A DNA stretch of 64,000 bases, from the NCBI RefSeq assembly GCF_003751265.1, contig NZ_RJKN01000003.1:372001-436000 (forward strand). The letters are read 5' to 3'. Source of the DNA: Pseudokineococcus lusitanus (GTDB lineage Bacteria > Actinomycetota > Actinomycetes > Actinomycetales > Quadrisphaeraceae). The notes under the pieces are model-generated. The model did not search any database. It saw only the letters and a list, made by a program, of their open reading frames with translations, and had not been told where the DNA came from. The translations under genes and the position numbers were made by a program. Shown piece after piece: positions 25,483 to 34,712 of the stretch. The number at the start of each line of letters is the position of its first letter. Position 1 is the stretch's first letter.

Positions 25483-25486
<4 letters not shown>
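25181..25486 (-). CDS. Small membrane protein of unknown function with a CTG start
   Basis: 101 residues. There is no ATG, GTG or TTG in frame that could start it. CTG 25486 overlaps the citrate synthase stop as CTGA, in the same way as the ATGA and GTGA junctions elsewhere, so I infer coupled reinitiation at CTG. Two hydrophobic stretches are visible (ARLAPLGLLLVGAGACV, about 21-37, and VAAGTLGLLLQGAGLSVF, about 54-71) and the C-terminal end is charged (KRRALHDVRSEHAG). The downstream stop overlaps the next start (GTGA), so the reading frame is bracketed by coupled junctions on both sides. No family recognised. Alternative: an untranslated spacer. Confidence 0.5.
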
Positions 25487-26805
<1,319 letters not shown>

Positions 26806-26923
26806 GGGCGTCTCCTCGCGGCGGTGCGGCTCAGCAGGACGGTCGGTCGGGGTGGTCACGCGCCCGCTGCCCGCGCGTCCGGCGGTGCCGGGACGCACGC
26901 GGGCGGACCTCCCGCTCTCTCGC

Positions 26924-26929
26924 ACGCTA
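26924..26929 (-). promoter_or_regulatory. Candidate -10 of gltA with an overlapping inverted repeat
   Basis: TAGCGT on the minus strand. It overlaps an inverted repeat TACCG-AC-CGGTA (26928-26939), the size and layout of a TetR-family operator placed to block the promoter. The regulator is not in this window. Confidence 0.4.
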
Positions 26930-27228
26930 CCGGTCGGTACGGACGGCGGGCGAGCGGCGACGGCCCGCGCGGACCGCCGCCCGCGTCGCTCTCCCGTCGC
27001 GCCCGGGGTGCACGCCCGGCGCAGCGTCCGCCGCGGTCACCGCGTCCGGTCACCACGGCGGCCGCGCCGGACCCGCGCAGGGCACTGCCTCGGCGCGCCG
27101 TGGCCGGGTCGCGCACGGGTCGGGGCGCCGGCCTGACGTGCCCGCCGCGGGTCCGGCCCGACCGCCGACCTCGTCGGTGCACGAGGGTCGGTGGGGCACG
27201 AACCGCGCAGCTCTCCCGGCGCGAGCGT

Positions 27229-27266
27229 CTGCACGAGATCCGCCGTGGACGGCGGTTCTCGTGCAG
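27229..27266 (-). terminator. Terminator of dapC
   Basis: 18-bp arms (27229-27246 and 27249-27266) with a single mismatch, beginning 10 bases after the dapC stop on the minus strand. The closing loop is formed by the central few bases. Confidence 0.75.
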
Positions 27267-27275
27267 GGGCTCCCG

Positions 27276-28493
27276 TCAGGCGAGGGCGCGGAGGCGGTCG
27301 GCGGCCGTCGCGACGCGCTCGTCGGTGGCCGTGAGTGCCACGCGGACGTGGCGGGCGCCCGCGGCGCCGTAGAAGCCGCCCGGCGCCACGAGGACACCCG
27401 CGTCGGCGAGGCGGGCGACCGTCGTCAGGGCGTCCTCGTCGAAGGTCGTCCAGAGGTAGAGGCCCGCCCCCGAGTGGTCGACCCGGCCGCCCGCGGCCTC
27501 GAGGGCACCGCGGAGGAGGTCGCGGCGGGCGCGGTAGCGCTCCTTCTGCTCCGCGACGTGGGCGTCGTCGCCGAGGGCGACCCGCAGGGCCTCCTGGACG
27601 GGGCGGGGGACGATCGCGCCGGTGTGGCGGCGGACCGCCACGAGCTCGCGGACGAGCGCCGGGTCCCCCGCCACGAGGGCGGCCCGGTAGCCGGCGAGGT
27701 TGGACTGCTTGGACAGCGAGTAGACCGACAGGACGCCCGCGGGGTCGTCGCCGACGACGCGCGGGTCGAGCGCGGAGGGGACGACGACGTCGCCGCGCGC
27801 GTCGGTCGTCGTGCCCGCCGCGGCGTCGGGCGCGGCGGCCCAGCCGAGCTCGGCGTAGCACTCGTCGGAGGCGACGACGACGTCGTGCGCACGGGCCCAG
27901 GCCACGACGCCGGCGAGGCGCTCCACGCCGTCGACGGCGCCCGTGGGGTTGGACGGGGTGTTGAGCCACACGAGGCGCACGCGCCCGCGAGCCCCGCCGG
28001 GGAGGTCGACGTCCGGCGACGGCAGGGACGCCACGTCGTCGAGGGGCAGCGGGGCCGCCCCGGCGAGCCGGGCGCCGACGTCGTAGGTCGGGTAGGCCAC
28101 CTCGGGGTGGACGACGACGTCGCCCGGGCCGAGGCCGAGCAGCGTGGGCAGCCACGCGACGAGCTCCTTGGAGCCCGGCACCGGCATGACGCCGTCGGGG
28201 TCGAGGTCCGGGACGCCGCGGCGGCGGGCGTACCAGCCGGCCACGGCCTCGCGGACCGCGGGCGTGCCCCACACCTGGGGGTAGCCCGGGGCGTCGGCCG
28301 CGGCCCGCAGGGCGTCCTGGAGCAGCGCCGGCGTGGGGTCGACCGGCGTCCCCACCGAGAGGTCGCAGACGCCGCCGGGGACGGCGCGCGCCCGGGCGGC
28401 GTGCGGCGCCAGCGTGTCCCAGGGGAAGTCGGGCAGCGCCAGCCGGGCCGCCCCTCCGCCGCGGGGGCGTCCGGCGGCGGGGGGCGACGTCAC
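27276..28493 (-). CDS. dapC: Succinyldiaminopimelate aminotransferase
   Basis: 405 residues, class I/II PLP-dependent aminotransferase. Motifs: VPGSKELVAWLPTLL, WLNTPSNPTGAV (Asn binding the PLP ring), ASDECYAELGW (Asp and Tyr) and VYSLSKQSNLAGYR with the PLP-binding Lys. The position immediately after ferredoxin fdxA is the conserved actinobacterial location of DapC, which favours this over other aminotransferases. GTG 28493 starts 22 bases after the fdxA stop, so they are co-transcribed. It converts N-succinyl-2-amino-6-ketopimelate to succinyl-diaminopimelate, the substrate of DapE above. Confidence 0.92.
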   Translation of the reverse strand: MTSPPAAGRPRGGGAARLALPDFPWDTLAPHAARARAVPGGVCDLSVGTPVDPTPALLQDALRAAADAPGYPQVWGTPAVREAVAGWYARRRGVPDLDPDGVMPVPGSKELVAWLPTLLGLGPGDVVVHPEVAYPTYDVGARLAGAAPLPLDDVASLPSPDVDLPGGARGRVRLVWLNTPSNPTGAVDGVERLAGVVAWARAHDVVVASDECYAELGWAAAPDAAAGTTTDARGDVVVPSALDPRVVGDDPAGVLSVYSLSKQSNLAGYRAALVAGDPALVRELVAVRRHTGAIVPRPVQEALRVALGDDAHVAEQKERYRARRDLLRGALEAAGGRVDHSGAGLYLWTTFDEDALTTVARLADAGVLVAPGGFYGAAGARHVRVALTATDERVATAADRLRALA

Positions 28494-28515
28494 GGGCGGC
28501 TCCTGCCGTCCGCCG

Positions 28516-28842
28516 TCAGTCCTCGTGCTCCTGCGGGGGCAGCGCGGTGACGACGGCGTGGTCCTTGGCGATCATGCCCATCTTCGCGGCGCCGCCCGGG
28601 GAGCCCAGGTCGTCGAAGAACTCGACGTTGGCGGCCGTGAAGGCGCTCCACTGCTCGGGGACGTCGTCCTCGTAGTAGATGGCCTCGACGGGGCAGACCG
28701 GCTCGCACGCACCGCAGTCGACGCACTCGTCGGGGTGGATGTAGAGCGCCCGCTCCCCCTCGTAGATGCAGTCGACCGGGCACTCCTCGATGCAGGCCTT
28801 GTCCTTGAGGTCGACGCAGGGCTGGGCGATGACGTACGTCAC
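28516..28842 (-). CDS. fdxA: Ferredoxin, 7Fe-8S type
   Basis: 108 residues. It carries low-potential electrons in the cytoplasm. Seen: first cluster region QPCVDLKDKACIEECPVDC, where the spacing suggests a 3Fe-4S plus 4Fe-4S pair, and the classic CVDCGACEPVCPVEAIYYED for the 4Fe-4S cluster. Length and C-terminal tail match actinobacterial FdxA. GTG 28842 has GGAGG 7 bases upstream. A TAGCGT at 28902 gives a leader of about 50 bases. dapC follows in the same operon. Secure. Confidence 0.95.
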   Translation of the reverse strand: MTYVIAQPCVDLKDKACIEECPVDCIYEGERALYIHPDECVDCGACEPVCPVEAIYYEDDVPEQWSAFTAANVEFFDDLGSPGGAAKMGMIAKDHAVVTALPPQEHED

Positions 28843-28901
28843 GGACGTGCCTCCGGGCGGGTCGGGCCCCCGGCGCGGGCCGGGGCTGAGGGTCTGGGGC
28901 C

Positions 28902-28907
28902 ACGCTA
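28902..28907 (-). promoter_or_regulatory. Candidate -10 of the fdxA-dapC operon
   Basis: TAGCGT on the minus strand, about 60 bases before GTG 28842; this operon has a real leader with a GGAGG site. Confidence 0.5.
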
Positions 28908-28994
28908 CCCGCCGCCCCGCCCCGGGCGCCGACCGGCGGGCCCGGCACGCCCGGCCGGCCGCCCCCCGCCTCCCCCGTGTGGCACGGTCGGGCG

Positions 28995-30029
28995 GTGACC
29001 GGCCCGCCCCCGCCGCTGCCCGACCTCCCGCCCGGCGGGCGCGTGGTGCTCCGGCACCGGACGCCCGACGGCGGGGCCACGGACGTGCTCGGCGAGCTCG
29101 TCGAGGACGCCCCCGGGCACCTCGCCGTCCGCGACCGGGCCGGCGGGCTGCACCGGGTGGCGCGCGAGGACGTCGTGGCCGCCCGGCCCGTGCCGCCGCG
29201 CGTGCGCCGCCGCGGCGCCGACGACGGCCCGGTGGTCGGCGTCTGCGACCTCGAGGCCGCCCTCGCCCTCGCCTGGCAGGCCCCCTCCGTCGCCCGCGAC
29301 GGCCGGTGGCTCCTGCGCTCCGCGGGCGACCGGACGCGGCGGGCCAGCTCCGTGCTCGCGCTCGGGGGCCCCGGCACCGACGACCTCGACGCGGCCGTCC
29401 ACGCCGCCGGCGCCTGGCAGCGGGCCCGCGGGAGCACGCCGCGCTTCCAGCTGCCCCGGGCGACGGGCGCCCCCGCCGGCCGGGCCGCCCGCGCGGACGC
29501 CGCGGCGCTGCTCGAGGTCTCGCGCCTCGACGCCGTGCTCGCCGCCCGCGGGTGGCCGCTCGTCAGCCCGACGACGGTCCTCACCGGCCGCACCGGGCGC
29601 GTGCTCGACGCCGTCGCGGGACGTGGCGACGCCGGCGTGCGGCTCACGCCCGTCCCCGACGCCGCGTGGACGGCGCTCGTGCGGCCCGGGGCGCCGGACG
29701 ACCCGGTGACGGCCGGGCTGCTCGTCTCGGCGCCGGAGCAGGTCTTCGCCGCCGTCGACGGCCCCGGCGGGGCGGCCGCCGTGGGGCGCCTGGCCCTCGC
29801 CGACGGGTGGGCCGTCCTCACCGACCTCGTCGTCGCGCCCGCCGCCCGCCGGCGGGGGCTGGCCCGCGCCGTCGTCGGCGCCCTGCTCGGCGCGGCCGGG
29901 GACCTCCCCGGGGTGGCGCTCCAGGTCGCCGACGGCAACGCCCCCGCGCGGGCCCTCTACGCGGGGCTCGGCCTCGCCGAGCACCACCGCTACGCCTACC
30001 GGGAGGAGCCGGCCGCCCCGTCCGCCTGA
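28995..30029 (+). CDS. GNAT-family N-acetyltransferase with a long N-terminal region
   Basis: 344 residues. The GNAT core is C-terminal (about 220-335): WAVLTDLVVAPAARRRGLARAVVGALL is motif A with the RRRGLA acetyl-CoA loop, and VALQVADGNAPARALYAGLGL is motif B. The N-terminal 200 residues are a separate region, with a small beta-rich start (GGRVVLRHRTPDGGATDVLG), as in actinobacterial GNATs often found beside fdxA and dapC. The acyl acceptor is unknown. GTG 28995 follows CACGGT by 6 bases. Divergent from fdxA. Confidence 0.82.
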   Translation: MTGPPPPLPDLPPGGRVVLRHRTPDGGATDVLGELVEDAPGHLAVRDRAGGLHRVAREDVVAARPVPPRVRRRGADDGPVVGVCDLEAALALAWQAPSVARDGRWLLRSAGDRTRRASSVLALGGPGTDDLDAAVHAAGAWQRARGSTPRFQLPRATGAPAGRAARADAAALLEVSRLDAVLAARGWPLVSPTTVLTGRTGRVLDAVAGRGDAGVRLTPVPDAAWTALVRPGAPDDPVTAGLLVSAPEQVFAAVDGPGGAAAVGRLALADGWAVLTDLVVAPAARRRGLARAVVGALLGAAGDLPGVALQVADGNAPARALYAGLGLAEHHRYAYREEPAAPSA

Positions 30030-30057
30030 CCGGCCGGGGCGGCCGGGGCGGGCCGTG

Positions 30058-31809
30058 TCAGACGCAGGTGATGCCGGGGACCGGGGTGTAGGTGACGGTG
30101 TCGCTGTCGTCGTGCACCGTGCGACCGCCCTCGGTCACCTGCCGGGTGACCGTGACCTGGAACCCGCTGCTCGGCGACGAGGGGATGCAGTCGTCGCTGT
30201 CGAGCTCGCTGCTCTCCGGCTGGGTGATGTTGCGCCGCGGGCTCGTCGACGTGCTGACCTCGCGGGAGTCGGTGCCCCAGAAGCGCACCGTCAGCTCGCC
30301 GCCCCCCGTGAAGGCCTGCACGAGCACGCCCGTCGAGGTGTCGTTCCGCCAGATCATGTCGATGGTGTCGAAGTCGAGCGTCGCCTCGCGCCCCTCGGGG
30401 TAGCGGGAGATGTAGAACGAGTGGGGCTTGTGGGTGACGAGCTCCATCCCGGCGAAGAAGGCGGCGTTGTAGACCGTCGTGGAGATCTGCGAGACCCCGC
30501 CGCCGTAGGACTCCACGTAGCGCCCGTCGGCGATGATCGAGGCCCGCGCGTACCCGGCGGCCGCGGTCCGCCGGCCGAGCACCTCGTTGAGGTCGAAGGT
30601 CTCCCCCGGGCGGACGAGGGTGCCGTCGACCTTGCCCGTCCCGACGCGGATGTTCTGCAGGCGGCCGGGGTTGCTGCCCGACAGCGGCGTGGAGAACTCG
30701 GAGATCTCCTCGACGACGCCCAGCGCCTCGACGTCGGCCGTCGACACCTCCGGCGCCACCTCCGCGGACGGCACGCGCGCCACCCGCTCCGCGGCGCCGG
30801 CCGGGGCCGCGAGCGCCGTGAGCGCCGCCGTGCCGAGGGCCTCGGCGTCGACGCTGCGCCCGGTGGACGACGGGACGACGACGGGCTCGCCGCCCTCGAT
30901 CTCCAGGCGCGCGTCGGTCGGGTCGCCGTCGACGTCGGGCTCCACCTCGAGCAGCGCCTCCCGGAGCGCGACGTCGTCGACGTCGGGCTCGAGGGTGCCC
31001 CGGGCGTCGCCGGAGCCCACCCGGGCGAGGAGCGTCGGCGCGAGGGCCTCGACCGGCACCTCGGTCTCGAGAGTGCCGACGACGACGGGCAGCGGGGCCG
31101 AGGTCGCCGGGTCCGCGAAGGACGTGACGAAGTCGGCGACGGCCTCGGCGTCGACGACGGGCGGCACCTCCTCCGACGGCAGTTCCACGGGCGCGTCCCC
31201 CTCGAGGGCCGCCGGCCAGGCGGAGGCCAGCGCGTCGGCGGCGCCCCCGGTGTCGACGCTCGTGCCCGGGGTGGCCTCGACCACCTCGTACCCGGCGGGC
31301 ACGAAGGTCACCGCGCCCTCGACGGGCTCGGTGTCGACGGCGCCGGCGACCCCGGCGACGGCGTCGGCGAGCGCGTCCTCGTCCACGTCGGCCACCGGCT
31401 CCACCGCGACGCCGCGGTCGGCCACGTGCCGCCACAGGTCGCGGGGGTCGAGGCTGAAGCCCACCAGCCGGTCGGCGGTGGCCGCGGCGTCGAGCCGCAG
31501 CCCTGCCTCGTCGGGCACGACCTCCTGCGTCCCGCCGGCCACCTCGACCGGGAGCGGGGCGGCGGTCGCGGCGGCGAAGGCCTCGCCGAGCCGCTGCTCG
31601 GCGCCCTCGCGGTCGAGGCCGCCGAGGTCCTGGCCGAGGACGGTCGTGCCGCTCGGCACGCGGTCCGCCGCGACCGCGGCCGCGGCCCCGTAGCCGCCCA
31701 CGAGGACGACGACGCCGCCCGCCACGAGCCAGGCCCGGCGCCCCGGACGACGGCGGCGCCCGCCCTCGCCGGTGCCGTCAGCGGTGCGGGAGGCGGTGCG
31801 CGAGGCCAT
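30058..31809 (-). CDS. VanW-family exported protein
   Basis: 583 residues. A basic N-terminal stretch, then one membrane helix (AWLVAGGVVVLVGGYGAAAA, about 26-45) that anchors a large extracellular part. Two peptidoglycan-binding-like (PG_binding_4/YoaR) segments span about 50-370. The VanW domain (about 380-510) shows FSTPLSGSNPGRLQNIRVG, RPGETFDLNEVLGRRT and GGGVSQISTTVYNAAFFAG, its signature block. The C-terminal tail ends with a Cys (GITCV) and another Cys nearby (DDCIPS), perhaps a disulfide. Role in cell-wall binding or modification is inferred; VanW itself has no proven activity. ATG 31809 follows TAGCAT by 6 bases. Confidence 0.88.
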   Translation of the reverse strand: MASRTASRTADGTGEGGRRRRPGRRAWLVAGGVVVLVGGYGAAAAVAADRVPSGTTVLGQDLGGLDREGAEQRLGEAFAAATAAPLPVEVAGGTQEVVPDEAGLRLDAAATADRLVGFSLDPRDLWRHVADRGVAVEPVADVDEDALADAVAGVAGAVDTEPVEGAVTFVPAGYEVVEATPGTSVDTGGAADALASAWPAALEGDAPVELPSEEVPPVVDAEAVADFVTSFADPATSAPLPVVVGTLETEVPVEALAPTLLARVGSGDARGTLEPDVDDVALREALLEVEPDVDGDPTDARLEIEGGEPVVVPSSTGRSVDAEALGTAALTALAAPAGAAERVARVPSAEVAPEVSTADVEALGVVEEISEFSTPLSGSNPGRLQNIRVGTGKVDGTLVRPGETFDLNEVLGRRTAAAGYARASIIADGRYVESYGGGVSQISTTVYNAAFFAGMELVTHKPHSFYISRYPEGREATLDFDTIDMIWRNDTSTGVLVQAFTGGGELTVRFWGTDSREVSTSTSPRRNITQPESSELDSDDCIPSSPSSGFQVTVTRQVTEGGRTVHDDSDTVTYTPVPGITCV

Positions 31810-31815
31810 GGTCGG

Positions 31816-31821
31816 ATGCTA
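31816..31821 (-). promoter_or_regulatory. -10 hexamer of the VanW gene (leaderless)
   Basis: TAGCAT on the minus strand, 6 bases before ATG 31809. Confidence 0.65.
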
Positions 31822-31887
31822 GGCGAGGTGTCCCGGGGCACCGGGCGGATCGGCGGCCCTCCGAGGTCACGACTCGGCGCCGTCCGG

Positions 31888-32409
31888 TCACAGCTCGGAG
31901 AAGGCGCCCCGGTGGTGCAGGAGCGGCCGCTCGTCCTCGGGCCCCAGGCTCACGTCGAGCACCCGCCCGACGAGGAGCACGTGGGTGCCCGCCGCGTGCT
32001 CGGCCTCGGTGGCGCACTCCATCGTCGCCACGCTGCCGTCGAGCAGCGCCGCCCCCGTGAGCGGTCCACGGCGGTGGGGCACCTGCGCCAGCTGGTCGAC
32101 GACGGGCCGGCCCGGCGTCGCGAGCCAGGCGGCCGCCGGCCGCGCCCGCGCCGCCAGCACCGACAGGCCCCACGTCCGCGTCTCCGTCACGGCGTCGAGG
32201 AAGCGCGAGTCCTGGTGGACGCAGACGAGCACGAGCACCGGGTCCAGCGACACCGAGGCGAAGCTGCTCACGGTGATCGCGTGGTCCAGGCGCCCGTCGC
32301 GGGTCGTCACGACGCACACGCCGGTGGCGAAGCGGCCCGCCGCCCGCCGGTACGTCTCGACGTCCGGCGACGGCCACGGCGCGCCCGGCGGGACGGCCGC
32401 GGCGCTCAG
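31888..32409 (-). CDS. Flavin reductase-like protein with a CTG start coupled to mshB
   Basis: 173 residues. [22 protein letters not shown], the Ala-rich [22 protein letters not shown] and [13 protein letters not shown] are the FMN-binding motifs of the HpaC/flavin-reductase family, which supply reduced flavin to partner monooxygenases or act as flavoproteins themselves. No standard start codon exists before the conserved N-terminal motif. CTG 32409 overlaps the mshB stop as CTGA, so I place the start there by analogy with ATGA junctions. Internal GTG codons would cut into the flavin fold. This is the second CTGA junction in the window. Confidence 0.8.
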   Translation of the reverse strand: MSAAAVPPGAPWPSPDVETYRRAAGRFATGVCVVTTRDGRLDHAITVSSFASVSLDPVLVLVCVHQDSRFLDAVTETRTWGLSVLAARARPAAAWLATPGRPVVDQLAQVPHRRGPLTGAALLDGSVATMECATEAEHAAGTHVLLVGRVLDVSLGPEDERPLLHHRGAFSEL

Positions 32410-33539
32410 ACCAGCCCCGCGAACAGGTCGGTCAGCGGCTCCCCGCCCTCGGGCCGCACGGGCTCCCCGCGCAGCAACCGGTACTGCTCGACGCCCGAGA
32501 GCGGCTGGTGGAGACCGTTCGTCAGCGCGAAGGAGGACGCCCCGAGCTCCACCTGGCTCGCGTGCGCCCGCAGCGCCGCCACCTTGGCGGGCAGCTCGGC
32601 GGAGGCGTCGACGACGACGTCCACCTCCTCCCCCGGCACCGCCAGGCTGGGCAGGTCGCCGTCGGGGTCGGAGGTCGCCAGCCCCTGCGCCCGCAGCGCC
32701 CGGAGCCCGTCGCGGAGCACGGCCTCGTCGGCCACGTGCCCGAGGACCCGCGCGACGGTCCACGGCGCGGCGCCGTCGGGGTCGGCCGCGAGCTCGACGG
32801 CCCGCAGCACGAGGTCGTGCACGCGCACGTGGTCGGGGTGGCCGTAGCCCCCGCCCGGCTCGTAGGTGACGACGACCTGGGGCCGCACCTCGTGCAGCAC
32901 CCGCACGAGGTGGCCGGCCACCTCGTCGAGGGGCGCGAGCGACAGGGCGTCGGCGGGCGCGTCCGGCGCCGGGACCGCGCGCGTCCCCGTCGCCGCGGCG
33001 CCGCCCTCCCCGTCCGCCCACGCCATGCCCGAGTCGCGGTAGCGGACGGGTGCGCCGTCCGGCCCGACGGCGTCGGCGCCGAGGAAGCGGCGGTCCTCCA
33101 GCCCCAGGGCCTCCGCGGCCGCGGCCAGCTCGCCCGTCCGCAGCTCGGCCAGGGCGTCCTCGTCGGCGTCGACGCCGGGGTGCTCGGCGAGGACCGCGGG
33201 CAGCACCTCCCCGCGCTCGCCGCGCGTGCACGTCACGAGCGTCACCGCCGTCCCGGCCGCGGCGGCGGCCGCCGCGGCCGTGGCCCCCGTGGCGAGGCTC
33301 TCGTCGTCGGGGTGGGCGTGGACGAGGAGCAGCCGGCGGGGGCTGTCGAGGGCGTCCATGGCCGCGGCCTCCGCCGGGTCGAGCTCGCGCTCGACGGCGT
33401 CGTCGAGCGCGTCGGCGGCCTGCTGCAGCACGTCCTGCGCGACGTCGGAGGCGACGGCCTGCTCGGCGCCGTCCGCCGTCGGCGTCGTGCCGGGCGCGAC
33501 GGGGTCGGGCTCGGCCGGGTGCTCGGGCGTCGTCGTCAT
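32406..33539 (-). CDS. mshB: N-acetyl-glucosaminyl-inositol deacetylase of mycothiol synthesis
   Basis: 377 residues, PIG-L/LmbE family. Zinc motifs: [16 protein letters not shown] (His, Asp, Asp, about 70-85) and [17 protein letters not shown] (His). It deacetylates GlcNAc-inositol in mycothiol synthesis, a marker of actinobacteria. About 65 acidic residues precede the catalytic domain and are not part of the usual family. ATG 33539 has CAGGAT 6 bases upstream; ATG 33359 has GGAGG 8 bases upstream and would give 317 residues, nearer the normal length. The extension has the same G/C third positions as the rest, so I kept it. The downstream flavin reductase is coupled. MshB is preferred over the related Mca by context only. 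Confidence 0.85.
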   Translation of the reverse strand: MTTTPEHPAEPDPVAPGTTPTADGAEQAVASDVAQDVLQQAADALDDAVERELDPAEAAAMDALDSPRRLLLVHAHPDDESLATGATAAAAAAAAGTAVTLVTCTRGERGEVLPAVLAEHPGVDADEDALAELRTGELAAAAEALGLEDRRFLGADAVGPDGAPVRYRDSGMAWADGEGGAAATGTRAVPAPDAPADALSLAPLDEVAGHLVRVLHEVRPQVVVTYEPGGGYGHPDHVRVHDLVLRAVELAADPDGAAPWTVARVLGHVADEAVLRDGLRALRAQGLATSDPDGDLPSLAVPGEEVDVVVDASAELPAKVAALRAHASQVELGASSFALTNGLHQPLSGVEQYRLLRGEPVRPEGGEPLTDLFAGLV

Positions 33540-33611
33540 CGCGCCATCCTGCCCCGGGGCCCGTCCGCACGCCGCCGCGCGACCCCCGCCGGGGCGGGGC
33601 AGGGTGGTGGC

Positions 33612-34622
33612 ATGGACTACCGCCACCTCGGACGCTCGGGCCTCAAGGTCTCCGAGATCACCTACGGCAACTGGCTGACGCACGGCTCGCAGGTCGAGGA
33701 CGAGGCGGCCACCGCCTGCGTCCGCGCGGCCCTCGACGCCGGCATCACCACCTTCGACACCGCCGACACCTACGCCAACACGCGCGCCGAGACCGTCCTC
33801 GGCGAGGCGCTGAAGGGCGAGCGCCGCGAGTCGCTCGAGATCTTCACGAAGGTCTACTTCCCCACCGGCCCGAAGGGGGCCAACGACACCGGCCTCTCCC
33901 GCAAGCACGTCCTCGAGTCCGCCGAGGGCTCGCTGCGGCGGCTGGGGACCGACCACATCGACCTCTACCAGGCGCACCGGTACGACCACGCGACGCCGCT
34001 CGAGGAGACGATGCAGGCCTTCGCCGACCTCGTGCGGCAGGGCAAGGTCCTCTACGTCGGCGTCAGCGAGTGGACGGCCGACCAGCTGCGCGCCGGCGTG
34101 GAGCTGGCCCGGCAGATGGGCTTCCAGCTCGTCTCCAACCAGCCGCAGTACTCCGCGCTCTGGCGGGTCATCGAGGGCGAGGTCGTCCCGGCCTCGCGCG
34201 AGCTCGGTGTCTCGCAGGTCGTCTGGTCGCCGATCGCCCAGGGCGTGCTCACGGGCAAGTACCTGCCCGGGCAGCAGCCGCCGGAGGGCTCGCGCGCCAC
34301 GGACGCCAAGGGCGGCAAGGACATGATCAGCCGCTGGATGTCCGACGACGTCCTCGCCCGGGTGCAGGAGCTGAAGCCGGTCGCCTCCGACCTCGGCCTG
34401 TCGATGGCGCAGCTGGCCGTCGCGTGGGTGCTGCAGAACGACAACGTGGCGGCCGCCATCATCGGCGCCTCGCGCCCGGAGCAGGTGCACGACAACGCCG
34501 CCGCCGCCGGCGTCACCATCCCCGCCGACGCCATGGCGCGCATCGACGAGGCGCTCGGGGACGCCGTCGTCACCGACCCGGCGCGCACCGCCGACAGCTC
34601 CCCGAAGGAGCGGCTCACCTGA
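33612..34622 (+). CDS. Aldo/keto reductase, Kv-beta-like family
   Basis: 336 residues, a TIM-barrel NADPH-dependent oxidoreductase. Catalytic tetrad region: [15 protein letters not shown] (Asp, Tyr), IFTKVYFP (Lys) and LYQAHRYD (His). [16 protein letters not shown] and the C-terminal [13 protein letters not shown] bind the cofactor. The motif set matches the AKR6/KCNAB-like group common in actinobacteria. Natural substrate unknown. ATG 33612 lies 6 bases after CAGGGT, divergent from mshB with 72 bases between starts. A 56-base perfect palindrome follows. Confidence 0.9.
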   Translation: MDYRHLGRSGLKVSEITYGNWLTHGSQVEDEAATACVRAALDAGITTFDTADTYANTRAETVLGEALKGERRESLEIFTKVYFPTGPKGANDTGLSRKHVLESAEGSLRRLGTDHIDLYQAHRYDHATPLEETMQAFADLVRQGKVLYVGVSEWTADQLRAGVELARQMGFQLVSNQPQYSALWRVIEGEVVPASRELGVSQVVWSPIAQGVLTGKYLPGQQPPEGSRATDAKGGKDMISRWMSDDVLARVQELKPVASDLGLSMAQLAVAWVLQNDNVAAAIIGASRPEQVHDNAAAAGVTIPADAMARIDEALGDAVVTDPARTADSSPKERLT

Positions 34623-34642
34623 GCCGCCTCCCGGCGCACCCG

Positions 34643-34698
34643 GGACGCCGAGAGGCCCTGCCCCCGACCGCGGTCGGGGGCAGGGCCTCTCGGCGTCC
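34643..34698. terminator. Bidirectional terminator between the aldo/keto reductase gene and typA
   Basis: A perfect 56-base palindrome (28-bp arms 34643-34670 and 34671-34698). The centre CCGCGG would open as the loop. It lies between two converging genes and serves both. Confidence 0.88.
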
Positions 34699-34712
34699 GG
34701 GGCGGGCCGGCG

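Larger units (their letters stand above)
26806..27275. other. 470-base spacer between gltA and dapC
   Basis: Holds the gltA leader and promoter (26806-26940) and the dapC terminator (27229-27266). The remaining 290 bases have no convincing reading frame, tRNA or known riboswitch; possible frames are Arg/Pro/Ala-only shadow sequences. Confidence 0.6.

Noticed and set aside
26856-27182. Possible 108-residue gene in the gltA-dapC spacer, minus strand
   Set aside because: Low-complexity Arg/Ala/Gly/Pro sequence, no ribosome-binding site, no recognisable motif, overlaps the gltA promoter region.
27180-27266. Possible tRNA or small RNA in the hairpin-rich stretch after dapC
   Set aside because: No T-loop GGTTCGAAT-like sequence or acceptor pairing; the main structure is explained as the dapC terminator.
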